Shown here: piece by piece, positions 10,801 through 19,290 of the stretch | How positions within the stretch are numbered: the stretch's first letter is position 1 | Layout: every line of letters begins with the position of its first letter | Assembly (NCBI GenBank): GCA_023212725.1 | Contig: JALBYF010000014.1 | Span: 124,001 to 188,000, forward strand | Reading direction: 5' to 3' | Length of the DNA: 64,000 nt | Source of the DNA: Tranzscheliella williamsii | Lineage: Eukaryota; Basidiomycota; Ustilaginomycetes; Ustilaginales; Ustilaginaceae | Translations under genes and position numbers: made by a program | Notes under the pieces: model-generated | Told to the model about the DNA's origin: nothing | The model's database searches: none | Seen by the model: only the letters and a program-made list of their open reading frames with translations

Positions 10801-12868
10801 AGCAGCGACTCTACAACCTCGCTATCGCGAAAAGATCTTGACGTTCCCTCGCAACACTACTGTGGCCGAGGTGGTAGAAGAAGGTCTCGATCGGTTTGGT
10901 ATTGCCGAAGGAGTTGTTGAAGGTGGAGATGATGTCGAGGACCGCCCATCGCGGCGTAGAAGCAAGCTGCATGTTAAATATGGTTTAGCAGTACAAGCTG
11001 CTGACGGCGAAACTGCTCTTACACCCAACAGTAAAATCCTCGAGGCCTATACAACACTGCCATCCTTCAAACTTGGCGTGAACAAACGTCGAAGTATCGA
11101 TGCTGCCGCTTTGCTGGGGGCATCTGACGACATCGGACCGAATGAGCCTGTCTTTGTGCTGCGTCAGATCACGCACGCTCACGCTTTCAAGGGAAAGCCT
11201 GCTTTCGGTAGTGCTAGGACGTTGAGTCCCACAGAAACTGTCCTAGCGGCCAAGCAAGAGGTCCGGCAATTGCAAGCTCGGTCTTCTGCAGGCAACAGCC
11301 CTCGTATAGGTGACACCTCGGATCTTCCACCCACCGCTGGCGCTGGCGCTATGACACCCCAGGAGATCATTGCCGCACAGAGAGCCGCGGCAGCCGAGCG
11401 CAATGCAGCGGTGCTGGGCGCCCAGAAGAATGCACAGGAAGGAGTCGATGTGATGCTATCCAATCAAGCGAGGATTCGATCATCTAAACTGGGCCCTTCT
11501 AACAAGTTCCGCTACTCTTACGTGCCGGCAGACGGCCAAGAGCGAGACATAAGCTCCATCATCGAAGAGGTGATGAAGGATCAGCTACTATCGTCGAACG
11601 ACTCACAACGCAACTCGTCCGGGGGCGGCGGACTAAGCCCTTCGGATGCTTACTTGGCGTCTGGAAAGAGGCCAGGGCTCGGCATGAAAAAGAGCATGCA
11701 AAGCGATATAACACTCGATGACTACGCGTCTGCACGCAGCACGCCGGCGCAAAATAGTCCTTTGAGTCTAGAAGAGGTCCATTTCGATGTACGAAGTTCG
11801 CTCGCCGAGTCTGTCCCGGTGGCTCCGCTGTCATTTGGAAAGCCGAAGAAGGATGCTAGCAGCACCAACAACGGCACTACGGCAGCTGCAGCGGGCCCCA
11901 CGGACGGGGACTTACTGAACACTCTGCTTCGGAGCAACGGGCAGTCCGACGATACGGTCGAAGATAGAATCAATGCCGTGCTTCACCGAGTGCAGTCTCC
12001 GGCATTGGCGGATCACAGCTCTACCAGTACAACCAGAATGACGAGCCCAGCTGCCACGGCGTCCGCTACCCACTCAAGCGTGCCTGCAGCACCTCGCCAT
12101 GGAGTAGATCCGTCAGCCGCCAACGGAGTGAACAATGGCGCGAGCTTGAGCGCAGGTGGCCGAGGCTCTACGGCTTCTACCGCACATAAGCAGCAAACTT
12201 CGGTCGGGTCCGAGTACAGCAATTCGAGGGACACTGCAAGCCCGATGACCATTGGCACGGGCTCAACGGCTACGCACGCAACCAACACGACCGGAACCAT
12301 GCCGACTCCGCTGTCCACGTTGCTAGCCGGGGGTGCTGTCTCCGGTGCCGGTGCGGGTTCACTGGGCGCGCGACAGATGGGTGGACCGCGTTCAGGTGGA
12401 GGAATCGGGTTTTCGTCTGCCAGTACAGGCGCCAGTGGCTCGCGCTCCACCACGCCCTATGCTTCGTCGACTCCGGTGTCGTTCGGCGCGGACGATGCAT
12501 CGCTGCTGCCGCTGTACTCGATTATCGAGGCGGCGGCGCGGCGCGATCCGCGCAAGGCGCGGCTGATGACACACGCGAGCATCAGCTCGATCGGCTCGGC
12601 GACGTCGCCGGCGATGCATGGCGGCGCGCTGTCGGGCGTGCCGGGCTCGCCCGGCGGCTCGCGCCCCGGGTCGAAGCTGTCGACGGCGACGCTGCTCGAC
12701 GACGAGCGCGACGCGCTCCGGCTCGAGCCCGGCGGCCTCTTTGCGCCCGCCATGCCGTTCGTCGAGGATAAGCAGCTCCGCGACTCCTACGCGCGCATCT
12801 CGCACCAGCTCGGCTCAATCGACGACTCCCTCGACCTCCTCCTCGCCGACGTCATCCGCATCTTCTAG
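7814..12868 (+). CDS. SH3 and Ras-association domain scaffold, Tea4/Bud14-like
   Basis: A 1684-residue protein, uninterrupted by introns. An SH3 domain lies at about residues 205-275 (FDLVYALHNFVATVEGQAT, then DDSNSYWWLVRV and GYIPAENIETP), followed by the conserved ERLARLNKHRNVDLT extension. This arrangement resembles the fungal Tea4/Bud14 polarity factors, which bring PP1 phosphatase and formins to growth sites; that link is from memory and not certain. A Ras-association-like ubiquitin fold lies at about residues 750-835 (LRVFAGDGVDSDSTFKTVLL, LQRQALQRFGVN, YPLQIF), and a second similar unit may lie at about 960-1115 (EKILTFPRNTTVAEVVEEGL). The rest is disordered: acidic clusters, a glutamine run near residues 450-460, a basic KKDRKSGNFEDRDS segment and Ser/Gly-rich repeats. 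Likely role: a cortical scaffold linking small GTPases to polarised growth. The start ATG is the first in frame. Confidence 0.85.
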   Translation: MAQVKPSLTLNVNVGGNSHVGVGGSGTSLTPRAHQNAVKQKAQAQIHSSAYAPHSDYSHGYDGEYTTTSNMGLPELEAPPDNGGFSSDEDGQDAYAAATSRLKSGSASVGAQATRDNAHAASQEQYQQQLYQHQQQMRRPQHADYDGHASDSSIEVDEYGRELHHQSADALHDQMSYDDEEDGEDIEDDESDLSSSPSIPDENIDFDLVYALHNFVATVEGQATVHKGNSLTLLDDSNSYWWLVRVLRTQEVGYIPAENIETPFERLARLNKHRNVDLTSATDDDHIQVPDKIYTSHLVKARHAVGDVGVSVHSGKLSALSKRAHGAPAPLSKDQQRNKRGVVFGPSTYLEHSGDEYSDYDEEDDEQMEYEEDPDAVYDDEEAAEEYDQDDQAGHVQSAGFNRMEPDDGMEWDGREAERIQQQQEANHSAHRSPALNQTSADPRHSQLRQEQQQQQQQGQKDPSSSQKWKANNNLDSSNRQSLGNNQSQDHVRGPILGPHKGQLGYPYGPSGPGQMSGDQVRNASSERSMNSISSGGSLYDVNPGLGSVSMSRNSTASSNGFLPSQIQRERANSDASANSTVVAGDSQSQTSTPEKDKRRSNRNSKGADSIDSVDEKTGKKRSGVFSLFSRKDKKDRKSGNFEDRDSIVGRSSEDIVASGPSRGRASPAAVPANAPPPVHGINANLTPGQSVGMGRAVQERDRAQQEAYQRQFLTSQSGGPQSESGDWSQSSERKRAARPGSLMGPSGSTPMLSVLRVFAGDGVDSDSTFKTVLLNDSTRSTDLQRQALQRFGVNLHDMHKYVLTIKRLEGDERPLDEDEYPLQIFNTLTEILQEGQFTAPRVKRSSVGSISSISSNLSTHPAIARLGGDFSDDHAVKFYITRRDRMQGYVDQSIANAADESGRLTNMSDLSASQDTSNATSLSLVGQDPTRSSHSSMMSANTEETVQSPTARFSLRLLIFASDLPEGVVFDPKTNALIPAARLKERMSQQSSALEAATLQPRYREKILTFPRNTTVAEVVEEGLDRFGIAEGVVEGGDDVEDRPSRRRSKLHVKYGLAVQAADGETALTPNSKILEAYTTLPSFKLGVNKRRSIDAAALLGASDDIGPNEPVFVLRQITHAHAFKGKPAFGSARTLSPTETVLAAKQEVRQLQARSSAGNSPRIGDTSDLPPTAGAGAMTPQEIIAAQRAAAAERNAAVLGAQKNAQEGVDVMLSNQARIRSSKLGPSNKFRYSYVPADGQERDISSIIEEVMKDQLLSSNDSQRNSSGGGGLSPSDAYLASGKRPGLGMKKSMQSDITLDDYASARSTPAQNSPLSLEEVHFDVRSSLAESVPVAPLSFGKPKKDASSTNNGTTAAAAGPTDGDLLNTLLRSNGQSDDTVEDRINAVLHRVQSPALADHSSTSTTRMTSPAATASATHSSVPAAPRHGVDPSAANGVNNGASLSAGGRGSTASTAHKQQTSVGSEYSNSRDTASPMTIGTGSTATHATNTTGTMPTPLSTLLAGGAVSGAGAGSLGARQMGGPRSGGGIGFSSASTGASGSRSTTPYASSTPVSFGADDASLLPLYSIIEAAARRDPRKARLMTHASISSIGSATSPAMHGGALSGVPGSPGGSRPGSKLSTATLLDDERDALRLEPGGLFAPAMPFVEDKQLRDSYARISHQLGSIDDSLDLLLADVIRIF

Positions 12869-13115
12869 CCCCTGCCTGTCCATATCGCTTCTCGTCCCCC
12901 GCCCCCCGCATCGTCCCGCGCCTGCCTGTAAAAGCCCGTTTTATCTGTATACTACCACACGCTCGCCGCACCGCGAAGGAAATCTCTGCCCCGTATCCTG
13001 CCTTCGGTTCGCACGCGCTGCAGGGGGGGGGGCGCCTGGGGCCGGTTTGTGCGTGCGTGTATGCTACAACAAGTCGAGCGGAATGCAGTAGATGGTTGCG
13101 GGTGAATGTGGGGGT

Positions 13116-16100
13116 TCAGCCGAGCGTGCCGCCGAGGCCGGACGCGGCGACGATGCCGAGCGCTGGATCCTGCGTGCGGGGGTCGAATGATGGGGGATTG
13201 TCAGCGGGTATCAGGCTGGGGGGAGCGAGGGGTAGTGGTGAGCTTACCTCGTCGGGGGTGATGTCGGGGATGGGCTCGGGGAGGAGGACGTAGGCCTGCC
13301 AGCCGTAGCGGCGGCGGACGCGCATGCGGTCGACGTCGACGTCGAGCACGGCGCTGTAGAGGAGCGCGTCGCGGACCATGGCCAGCTGGTGCGTGATGGC
13401 CTGGACCCGCTTGAAGCGTGCAACAACGCACAGATCGACCCAGCCCTCGGCATCCATCCGCTGGCGCAGAAAGAAATCGCCCTGCAGGTTGCGTGCGCTG
13501 AAGTAGAACTCGATCTGCCCCAGCAGCTGCCCCAGCACGCCCGGCGGTAGCACCGCCCCGGTCTGCGCCGTCGCCTCGACCAGCACCGGCGCCGCCCCCG
13601 GCCCCGCCCGCATCAGCGGCATATACGGCATCCAGCCCGCCACTGACGCCGCAGATCCGCCCGGGTAGAAAACAGCTCCCGCCGCACCAACGGGCAATCC
13701 GCCCATCATGTGCGCCGTTCCATTCTCACCACCAGGCTGGGCGTCCCGCTGAACCCCAGCGTCGCTGTGGCTTGCCTCGCCAACACCTCCAGCATCGTCG
13801 GGGCCACCATTGCGAGGCATCAAAGCAAGATGCTGTAGATGCGACACGGACGCAAGCGGCGACCCTGGGCGGCGGAGAGCGGGAGGAGAGGGACTTGCCG
13901 GAGCGATGGACCCAGTCCCGTTCGGTCGGTCTAGCGCGTGGCTGAATGGCGAGGATGCTGGCAAACTCGAATTGGGAGTCGCCGCTCGACTTCCCACTTT
14001 TCCGCCGCGACCGTGTCTGCTGAACGAATCACTACGGTGTGCCCTTGGCAAGGATGACCCAGCAATGGCAGCCTCCAGTGACATGACCGACGGGCTCGCC
14101 CGAGCCGAGCCGGGTGGCGGTGTCTGCGGCGGCGGCTTACTCGGGCTGTTTTCCCTCGTCGGTCGTCTTGAGGCATTTGAAGGACTCGCAACGGAGGGAG
14201 TGTGACCAAGCCCGCTCTTCACGGCTGTATTCTGATGGCACCGTTCACCCGACGGAGCGGTCAAAGGCTCTGCAGAGACCGAGTCGGAATCCGCGCCAGC
14301 GTTGCTGCCCGTGCCGCTAGAGCTCGGCTTGCTCTGTGCACCCTGCTGCGGTGCCTCCGTTTTACCGAAGGTCGCATCGCCTTTCGTCTTCTCCTTGACA
14401 TGCGATTTATCCTGTGCGCTTGGCGCAGGTTTGTTGCCCCTGCCCTCTTTGTCCTTCTTACCAGCCGTGTCTTTATCTTTTTTGCCGGCCGGGAGACTCG
14501 GACCTCCTTTCGGTTGGTCTTTGCGGTTCGGCTTGCCGGCACTTTTGTTCGCCTTGGCGTCAGCTCCTGGCCGAGTAGCCTTGGCGTGGTTGGGTGTTGA
14601 GGGAGCAAGAGTAATCTCGGGTAGGATCGAGATCCACTGCTGCTTCCCCTTCTTGCCGTTCACTGAGCCTGAAAGATGCTGTGAGCTAGCGCCGGGAGCG
14701 AGTTTCAGTTGCAGCTCATCCAGTGTGTCGTAGATGCTTTTTTGGGTTGTAGGCTGCCCTGCCTTTGGCGCTTCTTCCAGAGCAGTGTGGGATCCGGTCG
14801 ATACTCTCGGCTTCTCTAGAGACTTTTTGCCAGCGTCTAGCGGGCTGGGCCAGTTGATGACGTCTTCGAATGAAGGTAAGCGGGACTGTGGCCCGGCCTT
14901 GGAGGTATTACCTTTAGAGGCCTGCTTTTTGGCGGACGTCTTTTCAGTGGACGCCGCAGTTGTCTTTGTTGCCTTGTTGGAGCTGTCTGGCACATGTTCA
15001 GTGCCCGGCATAGAAGCGTCGTCATCCTTTGAGGCGGCTTTCCGAGGAGGCATCACTGGCGCCTCAGCTTGCACCGTACTACTGTTCATCTTCTCAGAGC
15101 CACTTTCCGGTGGAGCCTGAGCCATTTTGTTGAGCGCAGATGCCGAAAGATCCTCCTTGGCACTGGCCAAGACCTGGGGAAAGTTGCCAGGCGCTGACGT
15201 CTGAGCCTGGCCTTGTGTTGGTTGCTGTCTTTGCTGTTGAGTCTTCTGCCACACGTTCTTGCCCGCTCCCCAGGCTGCGGCGACGGCTCTTTCTGCCTTT
15301 TTCGCGGCCTGTTCATCCTCCGCACTCAGGTCGCCACTGAGCGGCGAAGCTCCTCCGGTTCCGAGGACGCCATTAGGGCCGAAACCACCAAACTTGGGCA
15401 TGTTTTGCCCTCCGTTGAGGAGGTGGATCCTCGCCAGCCAGGCATCGTCGTCTTCAGCTCTTGAAGTCGCAGTACTGTTGCCCTTCAACGCTTCCTCGAT
15501 GGCGGACGCGACTGTAGCTGGACTTGATGGTATATCATCGGGAGAAGAGTAAACGACTTTGCTTGTAGGCGAGGCAAGCGCCGGCGAAGCTTGTACATCG
15601 CTCTGCTGTTCTATGTCGGGAGCCGAGGCTATTGCCGGAATCTGAGCGTCGCCCGACGCCGAAGAGGCCTGGGCTACCTCAGCAGGGCCCGAGGTTTCTC
15701 CGTCATTGCTACTGACGTTGCTACTGACATTACTTCTTCTGTCGTCCAGCTGTGCGGGCTGGTAAGCTGATGCAACAGGAGGAGAGGCGAGCGCTGGTGA
15801 CGTCGTCGCAATGGTGACGGATGGATCTACTGACTGTACGGGCTTTTCCTTCTTGGCGAAGCTGGTGGTAGCGACAGCACCACTCCTTCCTTCGACTGAC
15901 TCCGCCGTAACGCCAGGGTCCTGCTGATCTGACTGCGGAGCGTTCCTCATGTTAGTGTCCTCTGACGAACTTGTAGCAGCAAAGTTAGACGTAGGATGGA
16001 TGGCTTGCCTAGATTTAGGCGATCTGCCTTCAGAGCCCGAGATGGCTTTCGAGAAACGCTCGGCACGAGCTTTTGCGGTAGGCGAAGAGCCTGTTGCTTT

Positions 16101-16589
16101 GTTCCTGAAGTCGCTCGCAAGGGGACTCGAAACGCTAGCAGAGTCGGCGAACCCTGGCTTCTTCTGGGTCTGCGGCTGCGCAAGTTCTCTGTGTCTCTCG
16201 GCCTCTTTCTGTGCCAACTGCTTCTTGCGTGCCTCCCAGATGTTTAGAGTGGGAGGTGTGGTCTTTGAACCGGCAGCAGCTATTGACGCGTCATTCCGAT
16301 CTGTCGGGCTGGCGCTTGGACTGGCGCTTGTAGCAGAGCTAGTGAGGGGAGTAGCATCGTTTGAGGCAGCTGTTACTGTGTCCTTGGTGGACGTGGAAGG
16401 AGCAATAGACCGCGAGTCAGCGCCGCCTTGTTCGGCATGTGCTCGAGCGCGGGAAACAGTAGGGCCGGAGCTAGAGATTTTACTCGGCTCTTGCGAAGCG
16501 GCAGGGGTGACTGCAGACTTGGATGCTTGACGAAGACGATCAGCATAAGACAACTGGGCCTTGCCGGTGGCTGAAGACCAAGCGGACAT
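13116..16589 (-). CDS. LARP1-family La-motif RNA-binding protein
   Basis: Up to 1157 residues. A La-type winged helix lies near the C-terminus (about residues 1015-1100: LGQLLGQIEFYFSARNLQGD, FLRQRMDAEGWVDL, FKRVQAITHQ, then RRRYGWQAYVLPE). The RR-x-GW ending is typical of LARP1 and its yeast relatives Slf1/Sro9, which bind mRNA and act in translation. The first 1000 residues are disordered and rich in Ser, Ala, Pro and Lys. The N-terminal WSSATGKAQLSYADRLRQAS resembles the SYA motif often seen in such factors. A 78-base in-frame segment near the 3' end (13170-13247) has good GT-AG borders and may be an intron, giving 1131 residues. The gene converges on the SH3/RA gene with about 250 bases between stop codons. 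A 10-G run lies at 13023-13032 between them. Confidence 0.88.
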   Translation of the reverse strand: MSAWSSATGKAQLSYADRLRQASKSAVTPAASQEPSKISSSGPTVSRARAHAEQGGADSRSIAPSTSTKDTVTAASNDATPLTSSATSASPSASPTDRNDASIAAAGSKTTPPTLNIWEARKKQLAQKEAERHRELAQPQTQKKPGFADSASVSSPLASDFRNKATGSSPTAKARAERFSKAISGSEGRSPKSRQAIHPTSNFAATSSSEDTNMRNAPQSDQQDPGVTAESVEGRSGAVATTSFAKKEKPVQSVDPSVTIATTSPALASPPVASAYQPAQLDDRRSNVSSNVSSNDGETSGPAEVAQASSASGDAQIPAIASAPDIEQQSDVQASPALASPTSKVVYSSPDDIPSSPATVASAIEEALKGNSTATSRAEDDDAWLARIHLLNGGQNMPKFGGFGPNGVLGTGGASPLSGDLSAEDEQAAKKAERAVAAAWGAGKNVWQKTQQQRQQPTQGQAQTSAPGNFPQVLASAKEDLSASALNKMAQAPPESGSEKMNSSTVQAEAPVMPPRKAASKDDDASMPGTEHVPDSSNKATKTTAASTEKTSAKKQASKGNTSKAGPQSRLPSFEDVINWPSPLDAGKKSLEKPRVSTGSHTALEEAPKAGQPTTQKSIYDTLDELQLKLAPGASSQHLSGSVNGKKGKQQWISILPEITLAPSTPNHAKATRPGADAKANKSAGKPNRKDQPKGGPSLPAGKKDKDTAGKKDKEGRGNKPAPSAQDKSHVKEKTKGDATFGKTEAPQQGAQSKPSSSGTGSNAGADSDSVSAEPLTAPSGERCHQNTAVKSGLGHTPSVASPSNASRRPTRENSPSKPPPQTPPPGSARASPSVMSLEAAIAGSSLPRAHRSDSFSRHGRGGKVGSRAATPNSSLPASSPFSHALDRPNGTGSIAPASPSPPALRRPGSPLASVSHLQHLALMPRNGGPDDAGGVGEASHSDAGVQRDAQPGGENGTAHMMGGLPVGAAGAVFYPGGSAASVAGWMPYMPLMRAGPGAAPVLVEATAQTGAVLPPGVLGQLLGQIEFYFSARNLQGDFFLRQRMDAEGWVDLCVVARFKRVQAITHQLAMVRDALLYSAVLDVDVDRMRVRRRYGWQAYVLLPEPIPDITPDEVSSPLPLAPPSLIPADNPPSFDPRTQDPALGIVAASGLGGTLG

Positions 16590-18305
16590 GTTGAGAAAGC
16601 TTGCAAAACGATGGGTACACTTTGCGATATGCTAAGGCTGAAGAACGGATGCAGTACCGATCGATGGGGGTGTGATAGATGCGAGTGGCGCGTAGCTTTA
16701 GCCGTTTGGGCTGGCGTCCGAGCTTACTCGACAAGGCAGCGCCACTGGATTCGAAAGAGACAGAGATGCTCGAGACGTGCTCCGTGTGAAGATCTCCCAC
16801 AGCCAGCTTCTTCGCCACGCCACCTCTTGCTAGCTGGCGAGCGGAATTCAGTCAGCCAATGTAGTAGTGATGTTGAAGATTGACGGTTGTTTATACGGGA
16901 GGGCAGCGAGCCGGAACGGTCGTACAATGCGGGATAAGCGTGACCAGCTGCTTTTGGTCAGGAAGACAAGGGAAGCGTCGCGGTAGCCAGGAGCATAAGC
17001 CGGTATGCAGAGAGCCACTGTTCTGGAAGAAGAGGAAAGCCAAGTAGCACTGACGGCAGAAGGAGGTTGCGGGAAGAGGGATGCTGAGCGGAGCCAAGGA
17101 GGTATGCAAATGCTGTATGAGATCGGCTGGACGAGACTCAAAGTGGCTTGGGACGGGTCCGAATGGGCTTATGAGTTCCAGGCGGTGGTGCCGGCGGGGA
17201 AGGATGGACAAGCGCGAGGTGATGAGCGGTGGGATGGCAATGGTGGGGTGAGTCTGTCCACTCATCATGAAATTTGAGCCAGAGGGCTCAGTCGCTCTCC
17301 CCAGCAGCCACCAAGCGCTAGACTCGGAACCCGGAGAAGATGCGGACGAAGTAACCAGCCAACCAGCGCCATGCCAATGAAAGCCTTTTCTTCCTTTACA
17401 CTGTCAACCTCTTACCGTAGAAATCCCTGTGAGATACAATGGATTGCTTGAGCGAGAAGTCTAGCCTAGTTTGGCGGACCAACGATGGGGGACTAGGAGG
17501 AGTGAGGAGCCTTGCTGCGTCGGTGAAGGGACGGCGAGCCTTTGTTAGGGCGGATTCGGCTGGTCGCGGTCAAGTAGCATCGGGATCGGATCAGATTGGA
17601 GATCTCGGAAGTAGTCGCGGTTAGCAAAGATTGAGATCTTCGCCCAAAGCCGAGGTTTGGTAGCCATTGATAACGTGCGCTGTGTCCATAGCGAGCCAGT
17701 TGCCGACCATCAAGATCACATGGAACGGTTATCGTAACGCAGAGGTAGGGGCTTCTGGCCGAGGAATCCGAGTTGCTGACAGATGCACGCTTGACCCCTT
17801 ACTTGGAACGCTGGAATTCCATGCTGCTGGGCGTTAGCTACGCTACCACTAAGCACTTGTGACTGACAGGTACTACTGACTGCAAGCACAATGTTAGCAC
17901 CGGTTAATGCATCTTGACGCGTTCCATTTTCCAATTTACGTTTGGTCGGCATGCCGCGTTCCTGACTGCAAACCAAAGAAGCCGCGAAGTTCGGTCGGAG
18001 CTACAGTAGCGTGAGGAAGAGGAGCAGACCGCGCCAATCTAGCCACCCAACCCAATTGTCAACGACTAGGCCGGCTTGCCGGATGCTATACCGTCCTTAG
18101 TTGTCTAGGTCTTGGCGTTGTAGACGCTTGCCTTGGCTGCTTGGTTTGCCTTTGGTTTGCCGTGGCTGGCGACATTGGCTCTCTACCACCACCAATCCCC
18201 CCTCTCTCCAATAGACTCTGTTGCCCCATACTGGTCCCCGTCTCTTTCCGGACGGTCTCGCCTCTTCTGCCTTCTCTACATTCTTTCACAGCTTACCCCG
18301 CCAGC
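16590..18305. other. 1.7 kb intergenic region with no supported gene
   Basis: This should contain the promoter and leader of the LARP gene on the left and the promoter of the thioredoxin-like gene on the right. Frames up to 125 codons occur on both strands but lack any domain, signal or conserved pattern. I found no tRNA B-box, terminal repeats or transposase-like sequence. A non-coding RNA cannot be excluded by eye. Confidence 0.45.
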
Positions 18306-18858
18306 ATGCAGTTTCGTCTTGCGCTCTCGGTCACCTTACTCTCTTTTTTGACGGTGGGCGCCTTCGCCAGGGGTGTTCCTATGGCCGACTACGACCCCGC
18401 GCTACAGTCGCTGACCTCTGGCAACTTCAGTACGGCGACAGCCAACGGCATGTGGTACGTCTTCGCCCTCGCCATCAGACTCACCTCAGGCTTGACACTC
18501 ATCCTTTGCTGTCCCTCTTTTCTTTTCTTCCCTGTTGTGGCACAGGCTCGTTGAATACTACCAGCCCTACTGCAAGTATTGCAAACGGTTTGCAGAGACG
18601 TGGCACGACTTGGCCGTCTCGGAGCGCCACTTGGAAGACTCATCCGACTTTCACTTTGCGCGCGTCAATTGCTTCGCGCAGCACGACCTGTGCGAAGAAC
18701 AAAACATCAACCGCACCCCCTCCATCGAGCTCTACCGAGACGGCAACTGGCTCGAGAGCTACGACGACGAGAGGGAGTACGAACTCCTGGATGACTACGT
18801 GCAGGCTCGCGCCGCCGACAATAGAAAGTTCATCGCTCTCACCCCACGCCTCCGCTAG
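18306..18858 (+). CDS. Small secreted thioredoxin-fold protein
   Basis: Two exons, 18306-18454 and 18546-18858, separated by a 91-base intron (GTACGT...CACAG). The join restores GMWLVEYYQPYCKYCKRF in frame, which is a typical thioredoxin active-site strand and helix, so the splice is well supported. The product is 153 residues. Residues 1-22 are a hydrophobic signal peptide with likely cleavage after AFA. The CKYC redox pair sits near residues 59-62, and the cis-proline loop RTPSIELYRDG follows. The sequence ends IALTPRLR without an HDEL/KDEL-type signal, so the protein could leave the ER or be retained by another route. A single-domain PDI-like oxidoreductase is the best description. Substrate is unknown. 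Confidence 0.85.
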
Positions 18859-19290
18859 TCTTCCTGCCGCCCCCGCTCATCTCTCTGCATCGCACTATAC
18901 CCACGTAGCATACTACAAGCATTAGATCATCTACTTTTCCATTCTGTGCCGCCAAGCTGCGATTTCAGCATCAGGCTTTGCTCAACGGCGCTTGTGACTT
19001 GTGACTGACGGTGGGATTTCAACTTCTCAAGGGCGGTATGGTTGTTAAGTCTCGACACGTCTGCCATTGTGTGGAGGCGTCTGCTAGCTTTGACTCGCGC
19101 GGAAGGCATCATGCGGGGTGTTTCGCCCTTGCTTTGCAATTGCTGATTCCCCCTCCGCTCCCTATCTCGACACCAGCAGCGACGCTCACTCCCTATCGGA
19201 TACCTGCAACGACGCTCGCGTCCTATCTGGATACTGGTCTCCGCACAGTGCCGTACCGCCGACCCCGCTAGACGTGTCCGGATCCACTAG
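18859..19290 (+). promoter_or_regulatory. Promoter/leader of the PFK-2 gene with a short imperfect repeat
   Basis: About 430 bases with no gene. A doubled CTTGTGA motif (18991-19008) is present. A 30-31 base imperfect tandem repeat lies at 19161-19246, just before the PFK-2 start codon. Confidence 0.45.
19161..19246. repeat. Imperfect 30-31 base tandem repeat in the PFK-2 leader
   Basis: Two full units (19161-19191 and 19192-19221), each starting CCTATC and containing GACGCTC, are followed by a partial third unit starting at 19222. Copies differ at several positions. It sits 45-130 bases upstream of the PFK-2 ATG. Confidence 0.6.
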
